From contig JAWOBE010000123.1 of the NCBI GenBank assembly GCA_046498185.1, forward strand, positions 1 to 18,033: a DNA stretch of 18,033 bases, in the 5' to 3' direction. The translations under genes and the position numbers were made by a program. The notes beneath the pieces are model-generated. The model was not told the origin of the DNA. It did not search any database and saw nothing but the letters and a program-made list of their open reading frames with translations. The stretch comes from CAYXDR01 sp046498185. GTDB lineage: Bacteria; Desulfobacterota; DSM-4660; Desulfatiglandales; Desulfatiglandaceae. This document shows positions 7,611 through 14,277 of this stretch, one piece after another. The number at the start of each line of letters is the position of its first letter. The first letter of the stretch is position 1.

Positions 7611-9824
7611 ATGTCGCAGGTTGAAATAGTGGATGGCGTTCTATACTTGAACGGAGATATTCATTTCGTTATCAGTGCAGATTATCCTTACTTTCGCGAT
7701 CGTCCAGAGAATTGGGCGGATCGGCTTGAAAGGCTTGTTGAACTAGGTCAGAACGTTGTGACTTGCTATATTCCTTGGCGACACCATGAGTTCGTCATCA
7801 ACGAAGAGCGTCAATTTGATTTTGTTGGAGAGCATAAGCCAAATGGGAACGTAATTGGGTTTCTAAGCCTTTGCCACACCAAGGGCTTGTACGTTATTGC
7901 GAAGCCGGGGCCGTTCATTCATGCCGAGACAAATTATGGAGGGCTTCCAGACTTCGTCTGTCCCATGTGGCGATCGGAAATAGAATCGATGAAAGACAGT
8001 GAAGGAAAACCCGTTTGTTGGCCTGGCAATGAGCTTAGATCAGATGGCAAAACGGTTCAAGACTGGCCTCTTCCTGCTCCGCTTGATCCCGTCTTTTTGA
8101 CGGAAGTTGAACATTGGTTGCAAGCGATCGCCGATCAGGTGATAAAGCCACTCACCTATCCTGATGGACCAATTGTTGCGGTTCAGCTGGGGAATGAGGG
8201 AATCTACTCGAACGCTCAACATGGGCCATGGGCATATGATTACAGTGGTTCCAGCCTTGATTGTTACCGCCGGTTTCTTCAGGCGGAATACCAAGACCTT
8301 GGTAGGTACAATCAGTCTCATGCTTTGCCAGCTTCCTCATGGGATGAAATTAGGCCACCGCGGAAATGGGTACAGCCATCCCGGGTTGAGGATGCTTTGT
8401 GGTACATGCACTGGTCAGCATACCAAGCCGAATACCTAAATGAGTTCTATCAGCACCTTGCCAGCTCCCTCGACGTTCAATTGCCGTACCTTGTGAACAT
8501 AAATCCACCTCTATCAGATACATACGGCGTCGATGCTTGGCTTAGCCGAGTCAATCCGGATGTTTGGTCTGATGTCCACTATGGATTTACGAATTGGATC
8601 GGGGCGGCTTGCGACGATCCGTCCACAGTGGACCGGTATCAGATCATGATAAAAAGAAAGAGGGGTGTGAACCTTGAGGAGAATTGGGGATTCTCTGAAT
8701 TGTATGGCAATGCCTTTTCCTTCGATTCTGCAAGCTTCTATCAGACGCTACTCGCAATAGCTCTTGGTGCCACAGGTTTCAACATTTACACGGGAGTCCA
8801 GACTTCTGACTGGGAAATCGAGCTGGATCGTTTCCATCGGAAACCTTATCCGACTCACGCGCCAGTTAACAAGGCAGGTGAACTTACACCCAAAAGCCGG
8901 ATTGTTTCGTTGATGAACGAGTTTTTCGCGCATTATGGCGCAGAGCTTCTGCAGACCAAACCCGCGAGATTCATCGCTTGGGGTTTTTATCTTCCGTATG
9001 CCCATATTCAAGCATGGCGCTCAGTTGATATGAGCCTGGAAGATGCAGTCTTCCCTATTCCGGATTGCGGCACAGCGATATCGAGATTCGCGAGGCAACT
9101 GCTTGAGGCACACATCGATTTTGAGCTGATAAATCTTCAATCAGTGGAGGATGAGATCCTCCACCAGTTCCCCTTCCTGGTGCTTTCCGCCGGAAGTTTC
9201 ATGGATAGAGATACTCAGGAGAGGCTTGCTCGGTATTCGGAGGGCAATCGTAAATTGTTGGTTATTGGTGATCTCCCACACTTAGACGGTGAGTTCAATG
9301 AATGTGAAATCTTGAGAAATTACATTGAAACTATCACCGTAATCCCAAGGAAAGAATTCTATGAGAAGAACATTGTAGGTAAGCTGACCGATCTTGGATT
9401 ACCTAGATCCATTCTCACGGGGGATTCCTCGTTTATTTGGCAATATTCCCATCAGGATCAAGACATACAGTATTTATTTGTCCTTACTCCGCGTGATCAT
9501 ATAGGTCCAATTGAATTTGAGTATGAAATCTTTGATGGATTGAGGCGGGTTGAATTGCAGTTGCCCCCAGCCTCAGGCGGTGTTATTCGTGTAGAGGATG
9601 GGCGTTTATCTGCGGCTCTTCTCAAGGGAACAAATGACTATCTGAAGAAATCCGATGTTCCATTTTGCATGGTTAATGGAAGCACTCTGTCTGCCGATAA
9701 ACCTTGTGACTTGCTGATCACTCAAACGGACGATGGGTATGTTGTCCGGGCAGTAGCTGAGTCGGGAGGTAATATCAAGGTAAAGGTGCCCAACGGCCAA
9801 GTGAAAACCTGTAGGGCGGAATGA
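7611..9824 (+). CDS. Second GH35-type exo-glycosidase, divergent paralog of the upstream gene
   Basis: This GH35-like enzyme has 737 residues and no signal peptide, so it is probably cytoplasmic. It repeats the architecture of the preceding gene at low identity: NVVTCYIPWRHHEF, then AKPGPFIHAETNYGGLPDF, the acid/base Glu196 in VQLGNEGIY, and the candidate nucleophile Glu356 or Glu357 in NLEENWGFSELYG. A GH42-like middle domain follows (INLQSVEDEI... FLVLSAGSFMDRDTQERLARY). The aromatic and acidic residues around the active site differ from those of its neighbour, suggesting a different sugar or linkage. AAGGGA at 7597-7602 lies 8 bases before ATG, and the gap to the upstream gene is 25 bp, so both are likely one transcript. 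It is the last gene of the sugar cluster. Confidence 0.83.
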   Translation: MSQVEIVDGVLYLNGDIHFVISADYPYFRDRPENWADRLERLVELGQNVVTCYIPWRHHEFVINEERQFDFVGEHKPNGNVIGFLSLCHTKGLYVIAKPGPFIHAETNYGGLPDFVCPMWRSEIESMKDSEGKPVCWPGNELRSDGKTVQDWPLPAPLDPVFLTEVEHWLQAIADQVIKPLTYPDGPIVAVQLGNEGIYSNAQHGPWAYDYSGSSLDCYRRFLQAEYQDLGRYNQSHALPASSWDEIRPPRKWVQPSRVEDALWYMHWSAYQAEYLNEFYQHLASSLDVQLPYLVNINPPLSDTYGVDAWLSRVNPDVWSDVHYGFTNWIGAACDDPSTVDRYQIMIKRKRGVNLEENWGFSELYGNAFSFDSASFYQTLLAIALGATGFNIYTGVQTSDWEIELDRFHRKPYPTHAPVNKAGELTPKSRIVSLMNEFFAHYGAELLQTKPARFIAWGFYLPYAHIQAWRSVDMSLEDAVFPIPDCGTAISRFARQLLEAHIDFELINLQSVEDEILHQFPFLVLSAGSFMDRDTQERLARYSEGNRKLLVIGDLPHLDGEFNECEILRNYIETITVIPRKEFYEKNIVGKLTDLGLPRSILTGDSSFIWQYSHQDQDIQYLFVLTPRDHIGPIEFEYEIFDGLRRVELQLPPASGGVIRVEDGRLSAALLKGTNDYLKKSDVPFCMVNGSTLSADKPCDLLITQTDDGYVVRAVAESGGNIKVKVPNGQVKTCRAE

Positions 9825-10379
9825 AGGATACATTGATGATGAGAGAAGGATGACATGAAAACTCAATAAAGAGATGGATATGTTGTTTAATAGCAATAGT
9901 TGTAGCGGAAGGACATAATTTTGGTAGGGCAGCAATATACAAGCCCGCTGGGTTTCGAGCAATCGTAAGGTCACCCTTAGAACCCTAGCCTAACAATTCA
10001 GGGCCCCTGTCTCAGAAAACGAACTTCTGTGTTCATGATTTTGTCAATTCTTGAGGCTATAATGTCCTGAATCCTCGGCACACCCAAGCCGCCCGCCTTG
10101 CCATGCCTTCTATTTATGGTCAATTACTTTTCATACAGCGCGCGATGTGTTGGTGCCACCAGTCAGCGGCGTAACGTCTCACGAGGTGGAGGTGCAGGGG
10201 CGCCTGGTGAACAGATAGGAATTTCGCATAGGCAATACCCCACAACACCACACCATATCCTACTTCCACAACCAAACATAACAAAACCTACCAATCCTCA
10301 ATCCCTCAGCTCAGCGAGTGCTTCAACGCAAACGAACAAAAGAGGAACTATATTAATGTAGGGCAGTCCTCAGCAGCCA
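9825..10379. other. Non-coding stretch between sugar cluster and accessory region
   Basis: No convincing full gene was seen in these 555 bases. A tiny reading frame (ATG at 9855, MKTQ then stop) with an AAGGA-like site may be the stub of a lost gene. A TATAAT occurs at 10058-10063, but no -35 box is at the right distance. The only recognisable coding trace is the AlbA-family relic at 10135-10218. No clear terminator was found after the second GH35 gene. Confidence 0.5.
10135..10218 (+). pseudogene. 84-bp relic of a Schlafen-AlbA_2/HATPase gene
   Basis: Bases 10136-10208 match 14513-14585 of the intact AlbA-family gene at 65 of 73 positions by eye (about 89%). Read in the matching frame it encodes ARDVLVPPVSGVTSHEVEVQ against ARDVLLPPVSGVMSHEVEVE, followed by GRLVNR and a stop at 10216-10218. 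Nothing recognisable of the family lies to either side, so only an internal piece of the AlbA_2 domain remains. Several differences fall at third codon positions, which implies divergence from a once functional paralog and not recent copying of the neighbour. Confidence 0.75.
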
Positions 10380-10790
10380 ATGCATAAGCCACCAGGCTTC
10401 GTACTCATCAGAGAACTAAGAAATGGTGAAAACGGAACGCTAGTTTACAATTCATCATATAGAATAGAATCCCGCAGCTGGAAAAACGAGTCAGAAATGA
10501 AAGACTGCTTATATTTGGCAGAAAAAGAAAACAAACAGAGAGTGAAGGAATATTTCGTGTACCTTGGCAGCGAGGATAACGCTACCACGCCAGTGTTCGA
10601 AGACATGGAGGAGTTGAGGGATCATTTGGCCAATCGCGGAACAAGTCATGGCCAACCCTGGAGCATGGGCGCAGTGATCCTGCTAGAGGAAAACAAAAAG
10701 ATCCCGCGCGAGATCGGGTTCATAAAGCCCTACAACTCCAATTACCGGGAACAATACGAGAGCTGGGAAGCGGGCGGTGGAGAGTGCTGA
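10380..10790 (+). CDS. Hypothetical protein, 136 aa
   Basis: I do not recognise this family. The frame encodes a soluble, charged protein without membrane segments or a signal peptide. Segments such as FVLIRELRNGENGTLVYNSSY and FEDMEELRDHLANRG look like ordinary folded-protein sequence, with no low-complexity runs. The in-frame stop at 10359-10361 limits the upstream extension, and the first ATG is at 10380. No clear ribosome site precedes that ATG, so the gene could be weakly translated or a remnant. It sits between the AlbA-family relic and the toxin-antitoxin promoter, in DNA that otherwise holds mobile or decayed genes. Confidence 0.5.
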   Translation: MHKPPGFVLIRELRNGENGTLVYNSSYRIESRSWKNESEMKDCLYLAEKENKQRVKEYFVYLGSEDNATTPVFEDMEELRDHLANRGTSHGQPWSMGAVILLEENKKIPREIGFIKPYNSNYREQYESWEAGGGEC

Positions 10791-10990
10791 CCGGCCTTTG
10801 ACTGGGTATAAACAAGATAATTATGGAAACTGTCGGATAAATTCTGATGGGGCTCTCTTTACTATCATTCAATGTCTTACACCAAGAACAATATTGCTCC
10901 ATGAAGGCATGTAGGGGGGATTCACCAGGGGACATTCCGTAAAACATGCCCAAACAATAATAGCACATTATGTTACTATTAATAATACAC

Positions 10991-11019
10991 TTGACATGAC
11001 ATAATAAGTAGTGTATATT
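10991..11019 (+). promoter_or_regulatory. Sigma-70-type promoter of the Xre-RES operon
   Basis: TTGACA (10991-10996) and TATATT (11014-11019) are separated by 17 bases, a consensus -35 box and near-consensus -10 box at the ideal spacing. Transcription would start near 11026, about 40 bases before the antitoxin ATG. The surrounding AT-rich DNA contrasts with the GC-richer coding sequence downstream. Confidence 0.82.
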
Positions 11020-11025
11020 GATACG

Positions 11026-11037
11026 TGTAATGTTACA
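11026..11037. promoter_or_regulatory. Candidate autoregulatory operator at the Xre-RES start site
   Basis: TGTAA-TG-TTACA (11026-11037) is a perfect palindrome over the expected transcription start. The half-site ATGTTAC occurs at 11030-11036 and again at 10970-10976, upstream of the -35 box, so the promoter is bracketed by two copies 60 bp apart. Xre-type antitoxins usually repress their own promoter; binding here is inferred. Confidence 0.45.
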
Positions 11038-11066
11038 TTTACTGCTTGACTAGGCAGGAGAAAATC

Positions 11067-11435
11067 ATGACAACGACCGAGATTGCCCAATTAGAAAAAG
11101 AATCGGCGGCAAATGCTGTCCGCAAGGCCAAAGAGGACCTGGGTCTGAATTACAGCGAGGTCGCCTCGGCCCTCGGCGTGCACCGCCAGACGGTGTTTCG
11201 CTATCGAAAGCATGAGTCGGTCCCATCCGCTGAAGTACAGGATCGTCTGGCTAAAATACGGGAGATCTCTTTTCTCCTCGATGAAGTCTTTGTGGACAGA
11301 GACGCTCAGCTGGATTGGCTCTATGGGCCCGTCCCGATGCTCAGAGACCGCCGCCCGATCGATCTCATCCGGAAAGGGAAACTCGATGAGGTCATCTCCG
11401 TCCTGGCCGGTCACTATTCCGGTGCCTTCGTATGA
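11067..11435 (+). CDS. Xre/MbcA/ParS-family antitoxin
   Basis: This is the antitoxin of a type II toxin-antitoxin pair. It neutralises the RES toxin encoded next and probably represses the operon. The ATG at 11067 follows AGGAG (11056-11060) by 6 bases; a TTG at 11046 would add seven residues and is less likely. The protein has 122 residues. Residues around 24-48 form a helix-turn-helix (LNYSEVASALGVHRQTVFRY). The C-terminal third carries the conserved Xre/MbcA/ParS toxin-binding pattern (WLYGPVPMLRDRRPIDLI, then GKLDEVISVL and a final Gly-Ala-Phe). The stop overlaps the toxin start in ATGA, which couples their translation. Confidence 0.92.
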   Translation: MTTTEIAQLEKESAANAVRKAKEDLGLNYSEVASALGVHRQTVFRYRKHESVPSAEVQDRLAKIREISFLLDEVFVDRDAQLDWLYGPVPMLRDRRPIDLIRKGKLDEVISVLAGHYSGAFV

Positions 11436-11920
11436 GATTTCAAGGGGAAGTGTGGCGGCACATCCCAAAAGGGGCGCAACCGCTGCATGCAGGGTACATC
11501 CTGAGGGCAGTTGGCCGGTGGAACCGCCCCGGGGTGTACGGATGCCTTTACACAGCCTCATCAAAAGAAGGAGCCCGGGCTGAGTATGAGAAGTATTTGG
11601 AGAGAGAAAACACGGATCCCGCCAGGGCCAAACCAAGAGAGCTGGTTTCCATCGAGGTCGACATCAACCCGGTCCTCGATCTCACAGATGAAGAAACAGC
11701 TCTCGTTCCACCGTCGTCCGCTTTTCTGACAGGAGACGACCCAGAGGATCTGGAAAGGTGCCGGGTGCTGGCTGATACGGCACGAGAACAAGGCTATACC
11801 GCGATCATGGCCCCTTCAGCCGCGCTTGAGGGAGAGAAGAACCTGATGATTTACATTGACGGGGTTGCTGGTGATATTCAGCTCGATGACGGTGGAAAAC
11901 GGCTTCCTCTTGAGCTGTAA
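11432..11920 (+). CDS. RES-domain toxin (predicted NAD+-degrading)
   Basis: RES toxins such as MbcT and Xre-partnered homologs kill or arrest cells by breaking down NAD+. This 162-residue protein shows the family pattern: VWRHIP at the N-terminus, GRWNRPGVYGCLYTA with Arg29, then Glu51 in ARAEYEKY, the VLDLTDEE segment, and Ser129 in IMAPSAAL. These are the Arg-Glu-Ser residues that name the family, so the toxin looks intact. Its ATG at 11432 overlaps the antitoxin stop by 4 bp. An insertion sequence begins 48 bp after the stop codon, separating the gene from a likely terminator at 13297. Assignment is from motif and operon structure; activity is inferred from the family. Confidence 0.92.
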   Translation: MRFQGEVWRHIPKGAQPLHAGYILRAVGRWNRPGVYGCLYTASSKEGARAEYEKYLERENTDPARAKPRELVSIEVDINPVLDLTDEETALVPPSSAFLTGDDPEDLERCRVLADTAREQGYTAIMAPSAALEGEKNLMIYIDGVAGDIQLDDGGKRLPLEL

Positions 11921-11962
11921 GGTACAATCAGAAGAGAGTTGAGAGGGGTTTTTCTCTTAATA

Positions 11963-11968
11963 TCTAAT
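11963..11968. repeat. Target-site duplication, left copy
   Basis: TCTAAT directly precedes the left end of the insertion sequence and is repeated at 13259-13264 directly after the right end. The 6-bp length suits integrase-type (IS481/IS3-like) transposases. Confidence 0.8.
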
Positions 11969-11996
11969 TGTTGAGTTTCAAATAAACGTTTACACC
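11969..11996 (+). repeat. Left terminal inverted repeat of the IS
   Basis: It begins TGTTGAG and ends TTTACACC. Against the reverse complement of 13231-13258 it differs at 4 of 28 positions. Confidence 0.88.
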
Positions 11997-12008
11997 TTGT
12001 TTCCTCAT

Positions 12009-12029
12009 TGTTGGCCTAAAATACCAACA
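12009..12029 (+). promoter_or_regulatory. Hairpin closing on the transposase start codon
   Basis: TGTTGG (12009-12014) pairs perfectly with CCAACA (12024-12029) around 9 bases, and the final A is the first base of the transposase ATG. In a transcript entering from outside the element this would fold the start region away from ribosomes, a control known in other insertion sequences. Function here is inferred. Confidence 0.4.
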
Positions 12030-13237
12030 TGAAAAATAAGGAAACGTTGAAAAAAATAAGACGAAAAGTAAAACACCTTTTCTTCGAAAAGCACCTTAAC
12101 AAATCCCAGATCGCAAGAAAGCTAAGCGTCTCCAGGGTTTTTGTTCATAAATGGACCAAGGATCCCAGCATACCGGTGGACGCCGATCGACGCGGTTGGC
12201 CGCTGGGAAAGAAGCGTACCCGAACTGACCAGGAAGAGCTGCGCATTATCAACCTCCGGAAAGAACTTGAAAAAAGGAAGTTCTTCTATGGTCCTGATAC
12301 AATTCTTGATAAATACACCAAACGCTATCCTGAAGCTCCATGTTTGAGTCGAAGTTTTGTTACCCGTGTTATTACCAAACATTTTCCCATGAGTAGACGA
12401 GGAACGTTGAAGGCGGTCGAAGAACAGAATTATCCCATTGAAACGATCTCCTCCCTGGGAGATATCCAGGAAGAGGCAGACTTTCTTGGAAAGAAATACA
12501 TTCAAGGGAGAAGCGCTCCTTTGCATTTCTTCACCCGCGTATACAAAGATCCTTTTACGCTCAGGCTCATCAAACGGGTGCCTAATGAGGGCTCAGAGAC
12601 CATTATGGACACCTTTACAGAGGATTGGAAGTCCTATCCCGTCCCAGATGTGCTAAGCATAGACAATGGTTTTGGGTTTACCGCTTCCGGCAGGAGCCCC
12701 AGGATCATCTCTCCTTGTATCCAGTACTTCCTCCAGGTAGGTTCCACACCTCTTTTCATTGCACCCAAAAAGCCCTGGATGAATGGTTCCGTGGAAGGTA
12801 CCCACAGCGTCTTTGCTCGCAAGGTGTGGAACAGCTTCGACTTCCAGGATGTGGAAGAAGTGGACGAGACTGTCTCCCGGTTCGAGGAAGAATATCGGCT
12901 CTACACCAACCCGCCGGAAGAGCTGCCTGGCGAGACGCTGCATCAGGACTTTGCCTGGCAAGATGTCTTTCAGAAACCCTTTCAGCCTGAAGACGGCATG
13001 TTTATTTATCTCATCCGCTTGGTGCAGGAACATGACGATGAGGGAAAAACGATCCCCGCAATCCGGATTTTTAAAGAGCTCGTTGAATTAGAAAAATCAC
13101 TTATCAATACGTATGTACTGGCCAAACTCGATGTCTATCAAGAGCACTTGAGTATTTATGTGGAACCCAATAATGAGGATCTTCGCTTGGTAGCGGAGAG
13201 GAGATTTCCTCTCCAATTTGCTGAAAAAAGGGTGTAA
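12029..13237 (+). CDS. IS481-like transposase with rve-type DDE integrase core
   Basis: This transposase of 402 residues cuts and joins the element's ends. The N-terminal helix-turn-helix spans about residues 18-45 (LNKSQIARKLSVSRVFVHKW). The integrase core carries Asp151 in EEADFLGKK, Asp212 in LSIDNGFGF and Glu256 in PWMNGSVEGTH, giving D-60-D-43-E with all three acids present. No frameshift or internal stop is seen, so the protein is probably active. No good ribosome site precedes ATG 12029, which itself closes a small hairpin. The stop codon lies within the right inverted repeat (13235-13237), a compact layout common in such elements. Confidence 0.9.
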   Translation: MKNKETLKKIRRKVKHLFFEKHLNKSQIARKLSVSRVFVHKWTKDPSIPVDADRRGWPLGKKRTRTDQEELRIINLRKELEKRKFFYGPDTILDKYTKRYPEAPCLSRSFVTRVITKHFPMSRRGTLKAVEEQNYPIETISSLGDIQEEADFLGKKYIQGRSAPLHFFTRVYKDPFTLRLIKRVPNEGSETIMDTFTEDWKSYPVPDVLSIDNGFGFTASGRSPRIISPCIQYFLQVGSTPLFIAPKKPWMNGSVEGTHSVFARKVWNSFDFQDVEEVDETVSRFEEEYRLYTNPPEELPGETLHQDFAWQDVFQKPFQPEDGMFIYLIRLVQEHDDEGKTIPAIRIFKELVELEKSLINTYVLAKLDVYQEHLSIYVEPNNEDLRLVAERRFPLQFAEKRV

Positions 13238-13258
13238 AGATTCATTTGAGACTCAACA
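13231..13258 (-). repeat. Right terminal inverted repeat of the IS
   Basis: It begins GGTGTAAA and ends GACTCAACA. It contains the transposase stop codon and is directly followed by the second target copy TCTAAT (13259-13264). Confidence 0.88.
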
Positions 13259-13264
13259 TCTAAT
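13259..13264. repeat. Target-site duplication, right copy
   Basis: TCTAAT, identical to 11963-11968, abuts the right end of the insertion sequence. Confidence 0.8.
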
Positions 13265-13296
13265 ACTTACGTAAATGGATCTATACAAAAGATTAT

Positions 13297-13327
13297 CGGG
13301 CCTGCGAAAGGTCCGGTTTCTCTTTTT
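13297..13327 (+). terminator. Rho-independent terminator, probably of the Xre-RES operon
   Basis: CGGGCCT (13297-13303) pairs with AGGTCCG (13309-13315, one G-T wobble) around the loop GCGAA, followed by a T-rich run (13317-13327). Removing the insertion sequence and one target copy places it about 80 bp after the RES stop, so it was probably that operon's terminator before the insertion. It may also stop transcripts leaving the transposase gene. Confidence 0.7.
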
Positions 13328-13449
13328 AAAAAGGGCGATGTGGGCGATTCAGCCTAAATGTTCAATAGAGTGGAATCCCTGGCCCAATGTGATTCAACTC
13401 ACTCCCAAAGGGATAGAACCTGCAGGTGGTCGTATCGACAGAATGAAGT

Positions 13450-14007
13450 CCGTTTGAGTCAGCGGTGGCCGCTGTGCGGAGTGGGGCAGTGGATTACCTG
13501 CTCAAGCCGTATGAAAGGGAAGAACTGTTAAGCAGCGTGGGACGTACGTTATTGGAGAAAGCGGAACGGGCCAAGCGGGAGCAAAAGAAGCTGCTTTATG
13601 AGCAGGTGGAGTCTTCATTGAAAAAGCTCAAAGAAGCAGATGGGATAGAAACGCCGGAAGTTCCCCCGCGCAGGATGGACGCGGTGGCGGAGGGGGTGAT
13701 GATCGATCTGGACCGGAGGGAAATGTGGTGTGGTGACAAAAGAGTTAGGCTTACTCCCAATGAAGGCTTGTTGTTGAGTGTCTTTCTTGAAAATCGCGGC
13801 CGTGTGCTGTCCCATCAGAAACTTGTTATGGAGGTAAAACAGGAGGAAATAGCTGAAGACCAAGCAGCCGAGGTGTTACGCCCCATGGTCAGCCGGCTGC
13901 GCAGGAAGCCGCAGGAAGCCCGAGAAGTTTTCTGGAGACAGGCAGTGGGTGAAGAATATCCGGGGAAAGGGGGTGTCTTTAACACCAATGCTAAAAATAT
14001 GGAATGA
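13450..14007 (+). pseudogene. Truncated, frameshifted OmpR/PhoB-type response regulator (copy 1)
   Basis: The visible frame begins inside a receiver domain (AAVRSGAVDYLLKPYEREEL, with the conserved Lys-Pro near the receiver end). A coiled linker rich in Lys/Glu and a winged-helix DNA-binding domain (RLTPNEGLLLSVFLENRGRV...) follow. The first three quarters of the receiver, including the phosphorylated Asp, are missing; an in-frame stop at 13444-13446 precedes the remnant. Near the end, a 10-bp tandem duplication (13901-13920) shifts the frame. In the other frame the lost residues GDRQWVKNIRGKG are still readable, and a one-base loss near 13972 returns to the old frame. A GTG at 13465 could start a 180-residue product, but it would be a non-functional regulator. 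It is a decayed paralog of 15947-16276. Confidence 0.8.
13901..13920 (+). repeat. 10-bp tandem duplication causing a frameshift
   Basis: GCAGGAAGCC is present twice back to back. Deleting one copy restores the reading RLRRKPEKFSGDRQWVKNIR, which matches RLRKKLEKFSGDREWVKNIR in the second copy of the regulator. The duplication is therefore the inactivating lesion in this part of the gene. Confidence 0.85.
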
Positions 14008-14277
14008 ACATTTGTTACGTTCTTAATTTAAGTAGATAGCATGGAGTCAAGGAAGCTTTGATTTCTTACTGATCAGGGCTTTTTTTGTGCCTCTTGTCAT
14101 CGGTGACGAATAATGTCTAAAGGGTGTAGGCGAAAACCCCAAAGACTGAAGGTTATAATTCTTACCAACAATGACGCATGTGGTGATCAGAAACCAAGAT
14201 GGTAACGAACGTGAGTGGTTGATAACATCGCCGATATTTAAATCGAACACCGCATATATCAAGTCCAGGAGAGATTC

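Larger units (their letters stand above)
11969..13258 (+). mobile_element. Complete 1290-bp insertion sequence, IS481-like
   Basis: The element has 28-bp terminal inverted repeats (11969-11996 and 13231-13258, 24 of 28 matching) that start TGTTGAG and end CTCAACA. A 6-bp direct repeat TCTAAT flanks it, and it contains a single intact transposase gene. TG...CA ends and a retroviral-integrase-type DDE domain point to the IS481/IS3 group; the exact family is not certain. The still-perfect target duplication and intact gene suggest a fairly recent insertion. The site is 48 bp downstream of the RES toxin stop. Confidence 0.88.

Noticed and set aside
9606..9974. Minus-strand 122-codon frame at the end of the second GH35 gene
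   Set aside because: It is mostly antisense to the GH35 gene, and its Leu-rich start is a composition effect.
10041..10063. Promoter with TTGTCA and TATAAT
   Set aside because: The spacing is 11 bases, too short for a sigma-70 promoter, and no gene with a ribosome site follows at a suitable distance.
10098..10361. Plus-strand 87-codon frame over the AlbA relic
   Set aside because: It reads the relic in the wrong frame and the rest is low-complexity Thr/Pro/Ser sequence with no ribosome site.
11091..11636. Minus-strand 181-codon frame
   Set aside because: It is antisense to the well-supported Xre and RES genes, and shows no family motif.
11932..11958. Possible terminator directly after the RES gene (AAGAGA...TCTCTT)
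   Set aside because: The stem is only six A/T-rich pairs with a long loop and no following T-run; the terminator at 13297 is far better.
13275..13457. Short plus-strand frame after the insertion sequence
   Set aside because: It contains the terminator hairpin and T-tract, has no ribosome site and resembles no protein.
14041..14100. Terminator-like hairpin with T-run before the AlbA-family gene
   Set aside because: The AAGCTT-centred and CTGATCAG palindromes do not form a stable stem directly before the T-run.
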